A DNA stretch of 64,000 bases from Parascedosporium putredinis (Eukaryota > Ascomycota > Sordariomycetes > Microascales > Microascaceae), in contig CASHTG010000001.1 in assembly GCA_949357655.1 (NCBI GenBank), positions 4,092,001 to 4,156,000 of the forward strand. Direction: 5' to 3'. Below the pieces are notes generated by a model. That model was not told the DNA's origin, searched no databases, and saw only the letters and a list, made by a program, of their open reading frames with translations. A program made the position numbers and the translations under genes. Of the stretch, positions 12,127 to 22,695 are shown one piece after another. How positions within the stretch are numbered: position 1 is the stretch's first letter; every line of letters begins with the position of its first letter.

Positions 12127-13371
12127 GGAACCCTCGGTGCAGCGATTACGCTTGACAGCAGGGAGGGTGCCATTGGTTATGCAGTGCCAAGCCACGGTCA
12201 AATGGAAAGGTATCGGTCGGTACCACCCTCACCCCACAGGAAAGGCGGGAGGAAGCCCCCGAACGGGGTCTCGGAGGCATTAATAGTGCCAAAGGAAAGG
12301 AGTTTGATGGAATTCTTTTAACATCTGGGTGCAACGAATGGTATCGATATAATATTGCTGAGGCCACATTTTAACGGGAGGATCATTGCCTGCGTTCTTT
12401 ACCACTTTTTATTTTGTTCCTTTTTCCAGCTCTGTTGAGGGGCGTACTACTAGTTTTAGATACCATTTATTATGAGCAGCGTAATTGAAAGTCGATTGAA
12501 CTCCTCGCACAGAACTGTTAGCGCTGCTGGCCTTGGTCGCTACACCGTGTGTGCATGCGTCACATGGGAGAGGATGGTCAAATTGGACTTAGATCAATTG
12601 ACGTGAAGAGCTGCGAGCTCGGAGCGCAGAACGGGAATAGATACACAGCGCCGGTCGGATCATGCACTTTGAAAGATTGAGGGCTGCTTTCGGTTTTATA
12701 TCCCTTGTTCCTACTCATCTCGTTTCCTCCTTTTGATGTCTTGTAATTGACCTTCCCCAGTTTTCTCTTTTTTCTTTTTTTTTTTCCTCCCTGAAGCCCG
12801 CTTCAAGGCGGGCTATGGCAAGAATAGCATGAGGGGCCTTTTGGGGGTTGGGGTTGGGGTTGGGTTGGCCCGCTGACAGCCGAGGCCTGTCTCGACGATG
12901 GCTCGGCCTCCTTCGGGAATGCCGTCTGAGCGCTCGGCGTTGTGGGATTTTTTGCACCTTTGACTTCACAGGGCTTCTCGGTCGGCGGGCATCTCCAAAT
13001 CCATTCCCCACAAACGGACAGGCATGCACTGTATACTTACCCCGTGCACCCCGCCCACCTTGAGGTCCCCTGGTTACGCCTCAAAGGCTATGGAAGCTTC
13101 CGCCCCTCCCCCATCAAGATAAAGCCTGGAGGTTTCCCTCAACAATTGACACGGACACGCACCCCCCTCGATCAGGACTGACTGAGACGGAAGCAGCAAA
13201 AAAAAGAAAGAGAAAAAAAGAAACCTCCCCTCCCCCAATTCTTTCCCCTCCTCTCCCAAATCTGCTACTCTTTCTCTCTCTCTCCCACCTGTCGTCGATA
13301 AGCCTGGTTCCCCCTCGGAGAAAGGGACCACGAAGTAGAAGGGAATTCCTATCCTCCCCTCCTAAGAAATC
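12127..13371. other. intergenic region, prpD promoter side
   Basis: No gene recognised. It contains a telomere-like G-rich tract (listed separately), and the last 200 bp before the prpD start are a T/C- and A-rich leader. Confidence 0.5.
12843..12868 (+). repeat. telomere-like (TTGGGG)n tract, potential G-quadruplex
   Basis: Four consecutive runs of G (5, 4, 4 and 3) are each separated by TT, followed by TTGG. The sequence can in principle form a G-quadruplex on the + strand. It lies about 500 bp upstream of the prpD start. The canonical filamentous-fungal telomere unit is TTAGGG, so this is not a telomere remnant. Confidence 0.6.
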
Positions 13372-15291
13372 ATGTCCGCCGCCGTCAACCGTAGCCTCCG
13401 AGCAGTTTCCCGCAGAATCTCGGTCCCCAAACGGAGCACCGCCGCCTCCCTATCTTGTGCCACTGCCGCCGGTTACAGGCGCTGCATCACCGCCGCTCCC
13501 AGGGTCGGAGCTAGCCACTTCTCTACCAGCACCGCCAGGCACAGCCTTGCGCCCGTCATGGAAGGAAACAGGGAATACGATCCCGAGATCACTGATATTG
13601 CCAGCTATGTGCACAATCAGAAGATCGACTCGGAGCTAGCCGTGAGTCCCCTCCCCCTCACTTCTCCTTCCACTTTCCCGCTTCCCGCCTTCTCTGCGTC
13701 ATGCACTGCCAATGGCGAGCCTACGAGAAGCCAATTGACCTCAATCACGCATGGGTTTGCTGACTTTGGCTATGGCACGCACTTTAGTATGACACCGCTA
13801 GGTGGGTGTTCGTCGACACCCTCGGCTGTGGTCTCGAGGCCCTCAAATTCTCCGAGTGCACCAAGCTCCTCGGTCCCGTCGTTCCCGGAACCGTTGTTCC
13901 CAACGGTACCCGCGTGCCCGGTACCAACTTCGAGCTGGACCCCGTCAACGGTGCCTTCAACATTGGTGCCATGATCAGGTGGCTCGATTACAATGACTGC
14001 TGGCTCGCCGCCGAGTGGGGACATCCCTCCGACAACCTCGGCGCAATCCTGGCCGTCGCCGACTGGATCACCAGGACCAACAAGGCTGGCGGCAACGTTG
14101 CCGGTGGCAAGACCTTTACCGTCCGCGATATCCTCGAGGCCATGATCAAGGCCCACGAGATCCAGGGCTGCCTTGCCCTCCTCAACTCGTACAATCGAGT
14201 CGGTCTCGACCACGTCGTGCTCGTCAAGGTCGCCTCCACCGCCGTCATCTCCAAGATGCTTGGCCTCTCCGAGTCCCAGACCGCCGATGCTGTTACCCAG
14301 GCTTGGGTCGATGGCCAGTCCCTCAGGACCTACAGGCACTCCCCCAACACCATGTCCCGAAAGAGCTGGGCTGCCGGTGACGCCTGCCAGCGTGCCGTGA
14401 ACCTTGCCCTCAAGGTCCTCAAGGGCGAGAAGGGTGTCCCCACCGTCCTCTCCGCCCCCACCTGGGGCTTCTACGATGTCCTCTTCAAGGGCAACAAGTT
14501 CCAGTTCCAGAGGCCCTATGGCAGCTACGTCATGGAGAACGTCCTCTTCAAGGTCTCCTATCCTGGTGAGTTTTTTCCCCCTCCAGCCCTCATTTTTCTT
14601 TGCCCCTCGATCATCCCCCTCGGGTCCCTTCCACAAGACCGCACATGCTAACTAGTGTCTCCTCTTTCTCCCCGCCGGTAGCCGAATTCCACTCCCAGAC
14701 CGCCGTCGAGGCCTGCGAGAAGATCCACGCCACCCTCAAGGCCCAGGGCAAGTCCGCTGCTGATATCAAGTCCATCACCTGCCGAACCCACGAGGCTTGC
14801 GTCCGCATCATCGACAAACAGTTCAAGCCCATGGACAACTTCGCCGACCGTGACCACTGCATCCAGTACATGTGCTCCGTCATGCTCGTCTTTGGCCGTC
14901 TCGAGGCCACCGACTACGTTGACGGCTCCGAGGCTGCCGACTCGCCCCTCGTCGACTCTCTCCGCAAGCGCATCAGCTGCGTTGAGGACCCCCAGTTCAC
15001 CAAGGACTACCATGACCCCGCTCTCCGCACCATCTCCAACGCTCTCACCGTCGAGCTTAATGACGGCACCGTCCTTCCCGAGGTCGTCGTCGAGGCGCCC
15101 CTCGGCCACAGGCTCAGGAGGGAGGAGGCCAAGCCCGAGATCCTCAAGAAGTACCAGAGGCATCTGACCCCCACTACTCGGCCGACAAGGTCAAGAGCCT
15201 CGTTGACCTGAGCGTCGACGCCAAGAAGCTCGACGCCATGAGCATCGACGAGTACGTTGACCTCTACGTTGTCAAGGACAACAAGTTTTAA
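13372..15291 (+). CDS. prpD: 2-methylcitrate dehydratase, mitochondrial (PrpD)
   Basis: PrpD dehydrates 2-methylcitrate in the methylcitrate cycle, which detoxifies propionyl-CoA in mitochondria. Exons are 13372-13641, 13788-14565 and 14682-15291; donors are GTGAGT, acceptors CTTTAG and CGGTAG. The N-terminus is rich in Arg, Ser and Ala with no acidic residues for about 45 residues, a typical presequence. MmgE/PrpD signatures follow: the TARWVFVDTLGCGLE segment at the start of exon 2, then a DYNDCW...EWGHPSDN segment and a YRHSPNT segment. The C-terminus ends VVKDNKF. The frame breaks once at the C5 run 15168-15172, where one more C restores the last ~40 codons. cis-Aconitate decarboxylase is a relative, but the closeness to fungal PrpD favours this call. 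Confidence 0.92.
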
Positions 15292-15883
15292 AACTGGAAA
15301 GTGTAAGGGAAGGTTTTGGGTGTAAGGAGTGGCGAATAATGGGGAAACATGTCTTGTCAAATATATTGCATATCTGTGAATAAAAGTCTCGCTACATCTC
15401 TCATTACATTATACCGCGCATCGTACCCATTTGAGTTCAAAAGGATCCTAGAAGAAGGAAGGAAATAGAAGGAATAGAAGGGTAGAAGAGAGACAAAAAA
15501 AGTATAAACAGGTCTTTCAAGGGAGTGTCATTTCCGCGGTTGTTCTTCATCATCATGGCGGCTTTACTTCGTAACATGGACATCAACCCCGCGGGATTCT
15601 TTGGTCAACCAGCGAGGAGGTCGCGGATTCGGCGAGACGTAGACCGTCTTTGCCCCCATCCACAGCTCGAGGCATTTCGCAGGTTCTTTTGGTAAGCAGC
15701 CAGGAGGTAAAATATTGCGATACGCAAACCAGAGTAGCCCAAAGTGTGCGGGGATTTAGGGAACGGAAGAGGGGAAAAGAGATTAATGAGTGATAAGAAG
15801 AATGGGGAGATTTCTTTTCTTGGACATGAGGGATCAAATCGTGAAAACGAAGGGAAGAGGCATCCATATTGGTTTGTACTCCA
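15292..15883. other. convergent 3' flanks
   Basis: Region between the stops of prpD (+) and the beta-propeller gene (-). It is A-rich and holds a polyadenylation-like AATAAAAG near 15379. No gene seen. Confidence 0.5.
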
Positions 15884-16833
15884 TTAGACCTTAACGGCGA
15901 CAATCTTGGCTTCCGTGGTGACATCGCCGGGGCTAGGGAAGGCGCCATTGCCCATGGTGGACAGATAGACGGTATTCCTATCTTTGCGAGTTCGGCCCAA
16001 CCGCGCCGAAGTGCAGGAGAGCAACTTGACAGAGTTGGGACCGCCGGCAAGGACGGTGACGGCGCCGGCCTGGGTGACCTTGAGGAGCTGATTCGACCAG
16101 ACGGCGGCGGCATAGATGGTGCCGTCATCGGCCATGTCGAAGTCGTCAAGGTTGAGGTCGGCGGCGATGAGCTGGGCGGGTCCGGTGGGTAGGGCATCGG
16201 CGTCCACGGGGAGGCGGTAGATGCTCCCGGCCGCGCCGCTGACAAAGTAGACGGTGTCGTCGTGGACGCGGATGCCGTTGACGAGGGTAGTTTCGGGGAT
16301 GTCGATGGCGACGTCAAAGTCGCCCGTGGTGACGTCGAGGAGGTACACGACGTTGCCGACAATGTCGCCGACCAGGACGCGGGTGTCGTCCCACCTCGCG
16401 ATGCCGTTGAGGAACAAGGCATCGGGGAGGCTGGCGACGCGTTCGGGGACGGGGGCGGAGTGGCCCCAGTTCACGGTCAAGTCGACCTTCCAGACGGCGA
16501 GGGAGCCGGGGACGAAGCCGCCGAGGGCGAGGGAGAAGTTGCCGGCGTTGAAGACGTAGACGTCCGGGGTCAGCTCCGTGATGCCGGTGGCGCTGAGGGC
16601 CTCGGGAATGGTGAAGAGGGGACGGCCGGTCTTGCGGCGGGGGTTGATGTGCCAGATCCGGGGTCGTCCATGCGCGTGGCGAGGATGGTGCCCGAGGGGC
16701 GGACGACGAGGTTCTCGAACCACGGGCCGACTGTGTCGGTCTCGTAGATGACGGAGACCTTGGACCCGGGCCTGTTTCCTCCGGCAAGGACGGCCGGGAG
16801 GGCGAAAAGGGTAAAGAGGGATTGGAAACGCAT
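15884..16833 (-). CDS. secreted six-bladed beta-propeller protein (SMP-30/gluconolactonase-like)
   Basis: Intronless gene read from 16833 down to the TAA at 15884-15886, about 315 residues. The N-terminus has a clear signal peptide (MRFQSLFTLFALPAVLAG). The body contains the repeating motifs of six-bladed propellers: FENLVVRPSGTILAT, NGIARWDDTRVLVGD, NGIRVHDDTVYFVS and LDDFDMADDGTIYAA. The Asn/Asp-bearing loops resemble those that bind metal in SMP-30 and lactonase proteins, but the substrate cannot be read from sequence. The frame breaks once at the G4 run 16660-16663 (C4 on the coding strand), where one added base restores the reading. Fungal homologues are usually annotated only as SMP-30/gluconolactonase/LRE-like or quinoprotein-like. 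Confidence 0.75.
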
Positions 16834-18679
16834 GATGGATGTGGTGGTGGACGGAGGGGTTGGGTGTATAAGAGGGGGAAGAAGGCTTCTTCTCGTCTTC
16901 TTCTCTTTCCCTTGCTTTTCTTATATACAAAAAGCGTGCAGGTTCTGGAGTGGAGCTGTTCTATATTGATGGCCACTCTACAAGATTCAGCGGCTCGTAG
17001 TAGATATCACGCTGAAATAAGAATAAGCTCCCGAGATAGAAGGACGGGACGGGAGGGATATTTTTTGGCGGAAGCAGCAAAGGGACGGACCTGTCCGTAT
17101 TATATCCTCAAGCTCAGCCCTGCTCGTCTTGTCCTGTCCAGGTCGACTGGACCGCGCGCTGCCAATTCAATGGATGTGACCTCGTAGGGCCGGGCGCAGT
17201 CTTGCGGCATCGGGGGTCTATCCGTGCCCACTTTACCACTCTTCATTCTTCGTGGTGCGGGGAGCTATCCCATTCTGGCCCGCATCATCACGTCGCCAAG
17301 CATCTAAATCCATGTCCGGGTGCTGCGCTATGCAAAGCTATTTCTCTTCGGATTTTGACAAGTGCAGATATCGAGGTCGGCCTTTAGGGGAGGCTAAGGA
17401 GAGCCAGGGCGATACTTGTTGAGCGGTTTAGTCTTGCCCTTGCCAGTATTGCGTCCCCCGCCACCAACCCCCTTCCCTTTGTCTTTGTCCAAGCGAGCAA
17501 GGCAGCGGAATGTGGAGCGTGGATGACATGGGATATATGACGCGCTGCCGCCGACCAGGGTCAATGATGGGGTGGTGGCGGTCAAGAAGGACCTGTCTGC
17601 ACATGCCTGCACGGCAATATTGCCTCCTTTTGGGTCTTTTTTGTTCTTTGACATTGGGGGCTAGGCTAGCAAGACTGGGTGGATGTCGAGAGCGCTGTTG
17701 CAGGAGCCAGTGGCAAGGGAAGGAACGCTAGCTTGAAGGACCAGACGATTTTGATCAAGGATCAAATCCATCGTGCAATCTATTGACCCCCGATTTTCAC
17801 TTCGCCAGTGGCGTTAGCACGGGGACGGACCCCACCTGAGAGGTTGAATGGCGGGGTGGCCTACAAGGGGCCCCCGGCTGGATGGTGGATGAAGCTCAAA
17901 GACTCGGGACCGGCGACGAAGGCGAGCGATTGTGGCAGCCAACACTGGACCTAACCAAGCTGGGTTAAAATGGAAATGGGAGATTTCCAACCGGGCCTGG
18001 TCTGGTTAGTTGGGTCGTCAGCCGAACATTGAAGTCCCAGACGCCTGGTTTCTTCTAAGACCATGTCCCCTGGGCTACTGCTAGACTCGATGGCAAAATG
18101 CCCAAGTGGTTCAGGATAATACCACTAATATCCTAGACGGGCTGTAACTAGATAGGTTTTTTTCTTTTGTCTCCCGTCGTCATTTTGGTTAGGTCCCCAT
18201 GGTCCCCTCCTGATGGCAGGCGTGGACATCATGTGAAAATTTCCAGTCGCCTCAAGTTGGACCTTCTGGGCGATCTAAGAATAATATTGATGAATCAGTT
18301 TCAATGCTGGAAGCCAAGCCACAGAGTGGGACGGAGGCCGCGAATCCTCCATCCCGTGCCACCCGGCACAGCCATTGAACTGCTGGAAACAGTCTCGAAG
18401 ATTGGAACATTTGCCCCGCTCAAACACCCAAAGAGGATCTTGCCGAGCCTATGGCAGCCTGGATACCCTTAAATGCCCTGATCCTCCCTGCATCAGATCA
18501 GCGTTGGGTTAACGATCTGACCGACAACAACATTGAAACCGCAGGTCTCGTCCTAGTTTCTCGATTCACGTCTGCCGAAGGTTATCGATAAACGGCCTAG
18601 TCTTGCCAGGGTTTCCTTCCTCTCCTCTTCAAATATATTGAATTAGAACACATCCCAACTCGGACGCCAGCGGAGAATA
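16834..18679. other. intergenic region
   Basis: No gene recognised. The left end is the divergent promoter of the beta-propeller gene; the right end, with a TATA-like AAATATATTG near 18631, is the promoter of the Lsb1-like gene. Confidence 0.5.
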
Positions 18680-19612
18680 ATGGTCAGCATGGACCGGCAG
18701 GCCCTGATTGAGTCGAACCGATCGATTCGCACCATCAAGAATGTATGTCGAGTCCTGAGCCCGCGCTAAATCTCTGGAAGCTGGGAAGCCCCGCCGGATG
18801 GCGAAGCGGCGATTCTCAACTTGTTGCATGGGCAAACCCTCGACATGCTAACTTTTGTCCTTTCTTCTTCTTTACGCAGGAACTCGAGACGCTCATCGAA
18901 AGGGTGTCATCGAAGATGACGCTTACGAGACCATCATGAGCCTTCTCCCGGCAGAGCGCCCTCTCCACGGTGGTGGCGCCGCCGCAGCAGCCCGCAACCG
19001 CACCGCGACCCCGCCGCCTCTGAAAAGACGACCACTCCCACCCCTAGCCACCAACAGACACCGCACGACCCGCCTCCCCCGGCCTACCACCAAAATGGGA
19101 CCCCAGGCCTTCCTATCCGCAACCAGGCCCCTCCACCCCCGCCCCCGTCAAGCCTGTGCTCTCTCACGCGCGTGCCCTCTATCGCTACGAGGGCCAAGAT
19201 GCACGGGACCTCAGCTTCGAGAAAGACGATCGCGTTGCTATCCACGAGTACATGAATGCCGACTGGTGGATGGGCAAAAATTTGCGAACTGGTCAGGAGG
19301 GCATCTTCCCCACCAACTATGTCGCTCTCGAAGAATCTGAGAAGGCCGGCATGCCTGGTCCCTCGGCGCCCATGAACCCGTATAATGCGCATGTGCCTCC
19401 CATGGCCGTCGCTGACGGCAACCACGGGGAACACACCGACCCCGGCCCGAGCAAGCTCGAGCAGGGTGGCAAGAAGTTCGGCAAGAAGTGAGTTCTAAGT
19501 TGATTCAGGCCTTTGGGTTCTTAAACTAACGATCGGATGTAGGCTCGGGAATGCTGCTATCTTTGGTGCTGGTGCTACGATAGGAAGCAACATTGTCAAC
19601 AGCATCTTCTAA
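18680..19612 (+). CDS. Lsb1/Pin3-like SH3-domain protein
   Basis: Yeast Lsb1 and Lsb2/Pin3 bind the WASP homologue Las17 and modulate cortical actin. Exons are 18680-18742, 18880-19487 and 19543-19612; introns are GTATGT...ACGCAG and GTGAGT...GTAG, the second with a CTAAC branch site. The N-terminal segment (RSIRTIKN|ELETLIE) is the conserved amphipathic helix of this family. A Pro-rich linker follows, then one SH3 domain (ALYRYEGQDARDLSFEKDD...WWMGKNLRTGQEGIFPTNYV, about 19165-19330), and the Gly-rich tail KKLGNAAIFGAGATIGS typical of fungal homologues. Three single-base frame breaks (A3/G3 at 18899-18904, about 19015-19021, C5 at 19142-19146) interrupt the middle exon; each is repaired by one added base. 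Confidence 0.85.
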
Positions 19613-20305
19613 ACTAGGAGGGGACTGGTCCACCTGGTTTAGAAAGTGCCTAGGACATGGGCAATAGTAAAGAGAGGGGAGGGATGCCTCTAAGCGGGGA
19701 TTGCCTCCCCTCTTTTCCTTTCTTTTTCTTCTTGATGCGTTCGTATCGAAGTAACGTCTACATTGGGAAAATTCGGTCAGTGACAGGGTTGGCGTTATTG
19801 TGATCACTTTTCATCTGTTTCTGTAGATAGCATGCATTATTCTGTGAGGCAGATATCTTTCTTAATTCAGTATCAATCTCGAGACTCTTGCTCGTTTCGG
19901 AGCGGCTAGCCTAGGTACTGCATCTGATGGTTCTAGGATGTGTCACTCGAAACGAGGTTGCCCTAGGTGTTAAATCCATCAAATAGGGATAAAGATGAAT
20001 GGTCAGCTTCAATTCATTAGGGCGTGGCCAAAAGTTAGTTATCGATGATGCATAGGGAGTTGTTGGTGGAGTGGCAAATGGCATAAGAAATGCGGTGTAA
20101 TGTCAGAAATCCAATCTAACGGGGTAGTGGCGACCAGCCTCAAGCAACCTTATTCTTGGTGGAGCACCCTCGGAACGGATATGTGACAACTGATCTCTCT
20201 CTATCCTGCTCTCCTGCCACTGCAACACCAAGGGTTGCCTCGCTTTGGTCTCTCTTTTCCAAACCTGTTCTTCTTGGTCGTGAAGCTCCAAGGACATCGT
20301 GAACA
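19613..20305. other. intergenic region
   Basis: 3' flank of the SH3 gene and promoter of the glycosylase gene. No gene seen. Confidence 0.5.
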
Positions 20306-21607
20306 ATGCGGACCCGATCTGCGGCAAAACAAGAGAAACAAACTGCGAAGCTGCGCCTTAGCCCTCCTTGCGCTGATTACGATGAGGCACGGGCGAGAAA
20401 GAGGCGCCGTCTCGAGAGATCATCTCCGCCAAGTTTTGGAGGCGGACACTCATTGACGCAAAGCTCACATGTCAAAGATGCACACGATCTGGTATGTCGA
20501 GCTGGTGGTGTTCGAGGCTGTATCCCCATGACTTATGTTGGGTTGTGAGAATCCTTTCCTACTGACAATGGCAAGACCCCTAAGTCTAAGTCCGGAACCG
20601 GCACCCATGATGCCGAGATGCTGTGCACTCAACTCCCAACGCCGCTAGAGGGGTTCGCTTCGAAAGTGGAACAGGCCCTCTCACTGCCCACTCCTCCACA
20701 AGATTCCAATGCGATTGAGCCCCATGATAGTTATGGCTCACCAACAGCGTCCGTATCCACTCGTAGGAAGACTAAGGGGAATCCCGCTGGGCTCAAGTTT
20801 GGGAAAACTCCATTTCCTAGCTGGGGAGGACCACGCCCGGAGTTGTGTGAAGAGGTGTACAAGATATTGGCAGAAGCTCATGGTGAAGCAAAGGCACCTT
20901 TGACAGCCCCTGCACCATCTCTTACAGTAGCGGGGTGTGGCGAGGTCCCCTCTGTTCTTGATGCTCTTCTAAGAACACTACTGAGTGCAGCGACAACGAT
21001 GAAGGCGGCGAACGCAGCCTTTGCTGCGCTGGTTCTCAAATACGGGGTCCTTGAGACGGGAATAGGAGCCGGAAGTGTGGACTGGGCGAGGGTAAGGCTC
21101 TCTCCACAAGAAGAGCTTGCATCTACTATCAAAATGGCTGGACTTGCAAACGGCAAGGCTGCTGATATGAAGAAGATCCTCGACATGGTCTGGGAAGAGC
21201 ACGGACAGCTATCACTCGAACATCTCCATGGCAAGACAGCCGCTGAGGCTATGTATGAGCTGGTAAAGTATCCTCGCATTGGGGTCAAGACTGCGGCTTG
21301 CGTTATCCTCTTTTGCCTTCGACTCCCGTGCTTCGCGGTTGATACGCACGTCCACAGATTCTGCAAATGGTTGGGATGGGTTCCCCCGACAGCATCCCCT
21401 GAACTGACGTTTTGGCATTGTGAGTACCTTGTGCCAGATCATCTAAAATACGGCCTACATCAACTCTTCATCCGCCATGGCCAAACCTGCGACCGTTGTC
21501 GGGCGAACGCTGAGAATCGAACCAAGGTGGGAGACCCGAGTACTTGTGTGGTGGACCATCTGCTTCAGAGAGTCGGGCCCAGGGCAAAGGAGGATGTGAT
21601 TTCATAG
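20306..21607 (+). CDS. HhH-GPD superfamily DNA glycosylase lacking an Fe-S cluster
   Basis: Base-excision repair glycosylase of the endonuclease III/MutY fold. Exons are 20306-20491 and 20576-21607 (intron GTATGT...GGCAAG with a CTGAC branch site), giving 405 residues with an intact frame. The N-terminus is basic (MRTRSAAKQ, then a KRRRLE cluster), plausibly a nuclear localisation signal. The helix-hairpin-helix is YPRIGVKTA with predicted catalytic Lys300, and the GPD loop is FAVDTHVHRF with catalytic Asp318. Having both Lys and Asp fits a bifunctional glycosylase/lyase. The four-cysteine Fe-S motif of endonuclease III is absent; only one CDRC pair remains near the C-terminus. Substrate unknown. 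It is not Ogg1, Ntg1 or Mag1 by motif context. Confidence 0.85.
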
Positions 21608-22695
21608 AGGAAGAGGAGAAAGTGTGGAATGGGGTCTAGAAGTCCCTAGGGTGTACCGAGGTAGATGGAGTTGGGCATTTCGGACCCTCAAGGTGATGAT
21701 AGGAGCTTCATGGGGTGGTGGGCCATTGGGAAGCTGCCCCAATCGATGTCAACCACTTCACACCTACAAACCTAATTGCTTGGCAGAAAAAACGAAAAAA
21801 AAAAAAACCACTAAATTCTTCTTGATTCACGCATTGCTCGGGCGAGTGAAAGTCGAGCTGTAACTTGTGACGGTTCACCATTTCAGATACTCCAATGTGG
21901 TGGGGGACGATCTCTGGAGATATTCCATTATCCCCTACAACGATAGGCCATGTATCTTGTCATGTAAAAGAGGTGGATGTGTACATCCACGTTTTCCTCC
22001 CAAAACCCACTTTAAATTTGTCAAGGCGTGTATCGCGACCTCGCGTGCATCTAGCGTGCGGCTACAGGTTTATCCTCAAAACCTTTCTCAACCTTCCCCG
22101 TGATTTCTTGGTGGAAACCATCCCCTTTTCCGGTCCACGCTTTCCTCCACCCTCATTGACCTTCTTTTCCTAGTATGTTTAAAAGCTGGGTTATAAATCT
22201 TTTAATGTAAATGTGGAGGATCTGCTAGCATCGGGCCCTCTCCTCGTTCCTACCGGTTTCCTTAAACTCGACAAAGTAAGTACTGATGATACCTGCCCTT
22301 GTGGGATGATTCTATGGCCTTGATCCTACTGGCCACTGAATTGCCCTGCCTCTACCTCCCCTCTTGGATCTTTATCTTTATACAATCATCGCCCTTGCTG
22401 CATTACCCACCCACTTTTGATTCATGTGCACTTTCAACACTTGCCGACTTCAAGGGTTTCCCGAGGGAAGCAGGGCTACTGGGTAACACATCAAGAGGCT
22501 AACAAATATTTGAGAAGATTAATCATCTGGAACACAACTTATAGCTTGCCTGCCAGCCGCTCCATCCTCACCAACTAATTCTTTGTTCGCTCTCTCCCAC
22601 CGATTCCGCTCGACCTCGTTGCCCCGATACTCGACAGCTCGACCCCCGAATCTACGCTTGGCATGCATCTATGCTGGGCCTAAACTCTTGATACT
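21608..22695. other. intergenic region, SEN1 promoter
   Basis: No gene recognised. A short A tract lies at about 21795-21806. Several ATG triplets occur within 40 bp upstream of the SEN1 start, so the transcript probably begins close to the start or uses leaky scanning. Confidence 0.5.

Noticed and set aside
13770..14636. 288-codon open frame antisense to prpD
   Set aside because: It is the Gly/Asp/Val-rich mirror of a GC-rich, strongly biased coding exon; the + strand frame is unambiguously PrpD.
15583..16976. Long Pro/Ser/Arg-rich frames overlapping the beta-propeller gene
   Set aside because: Composition typical of out-of-frame translation of GC-rich coding sequence; the propeller frame has the signal peptide and repeats.
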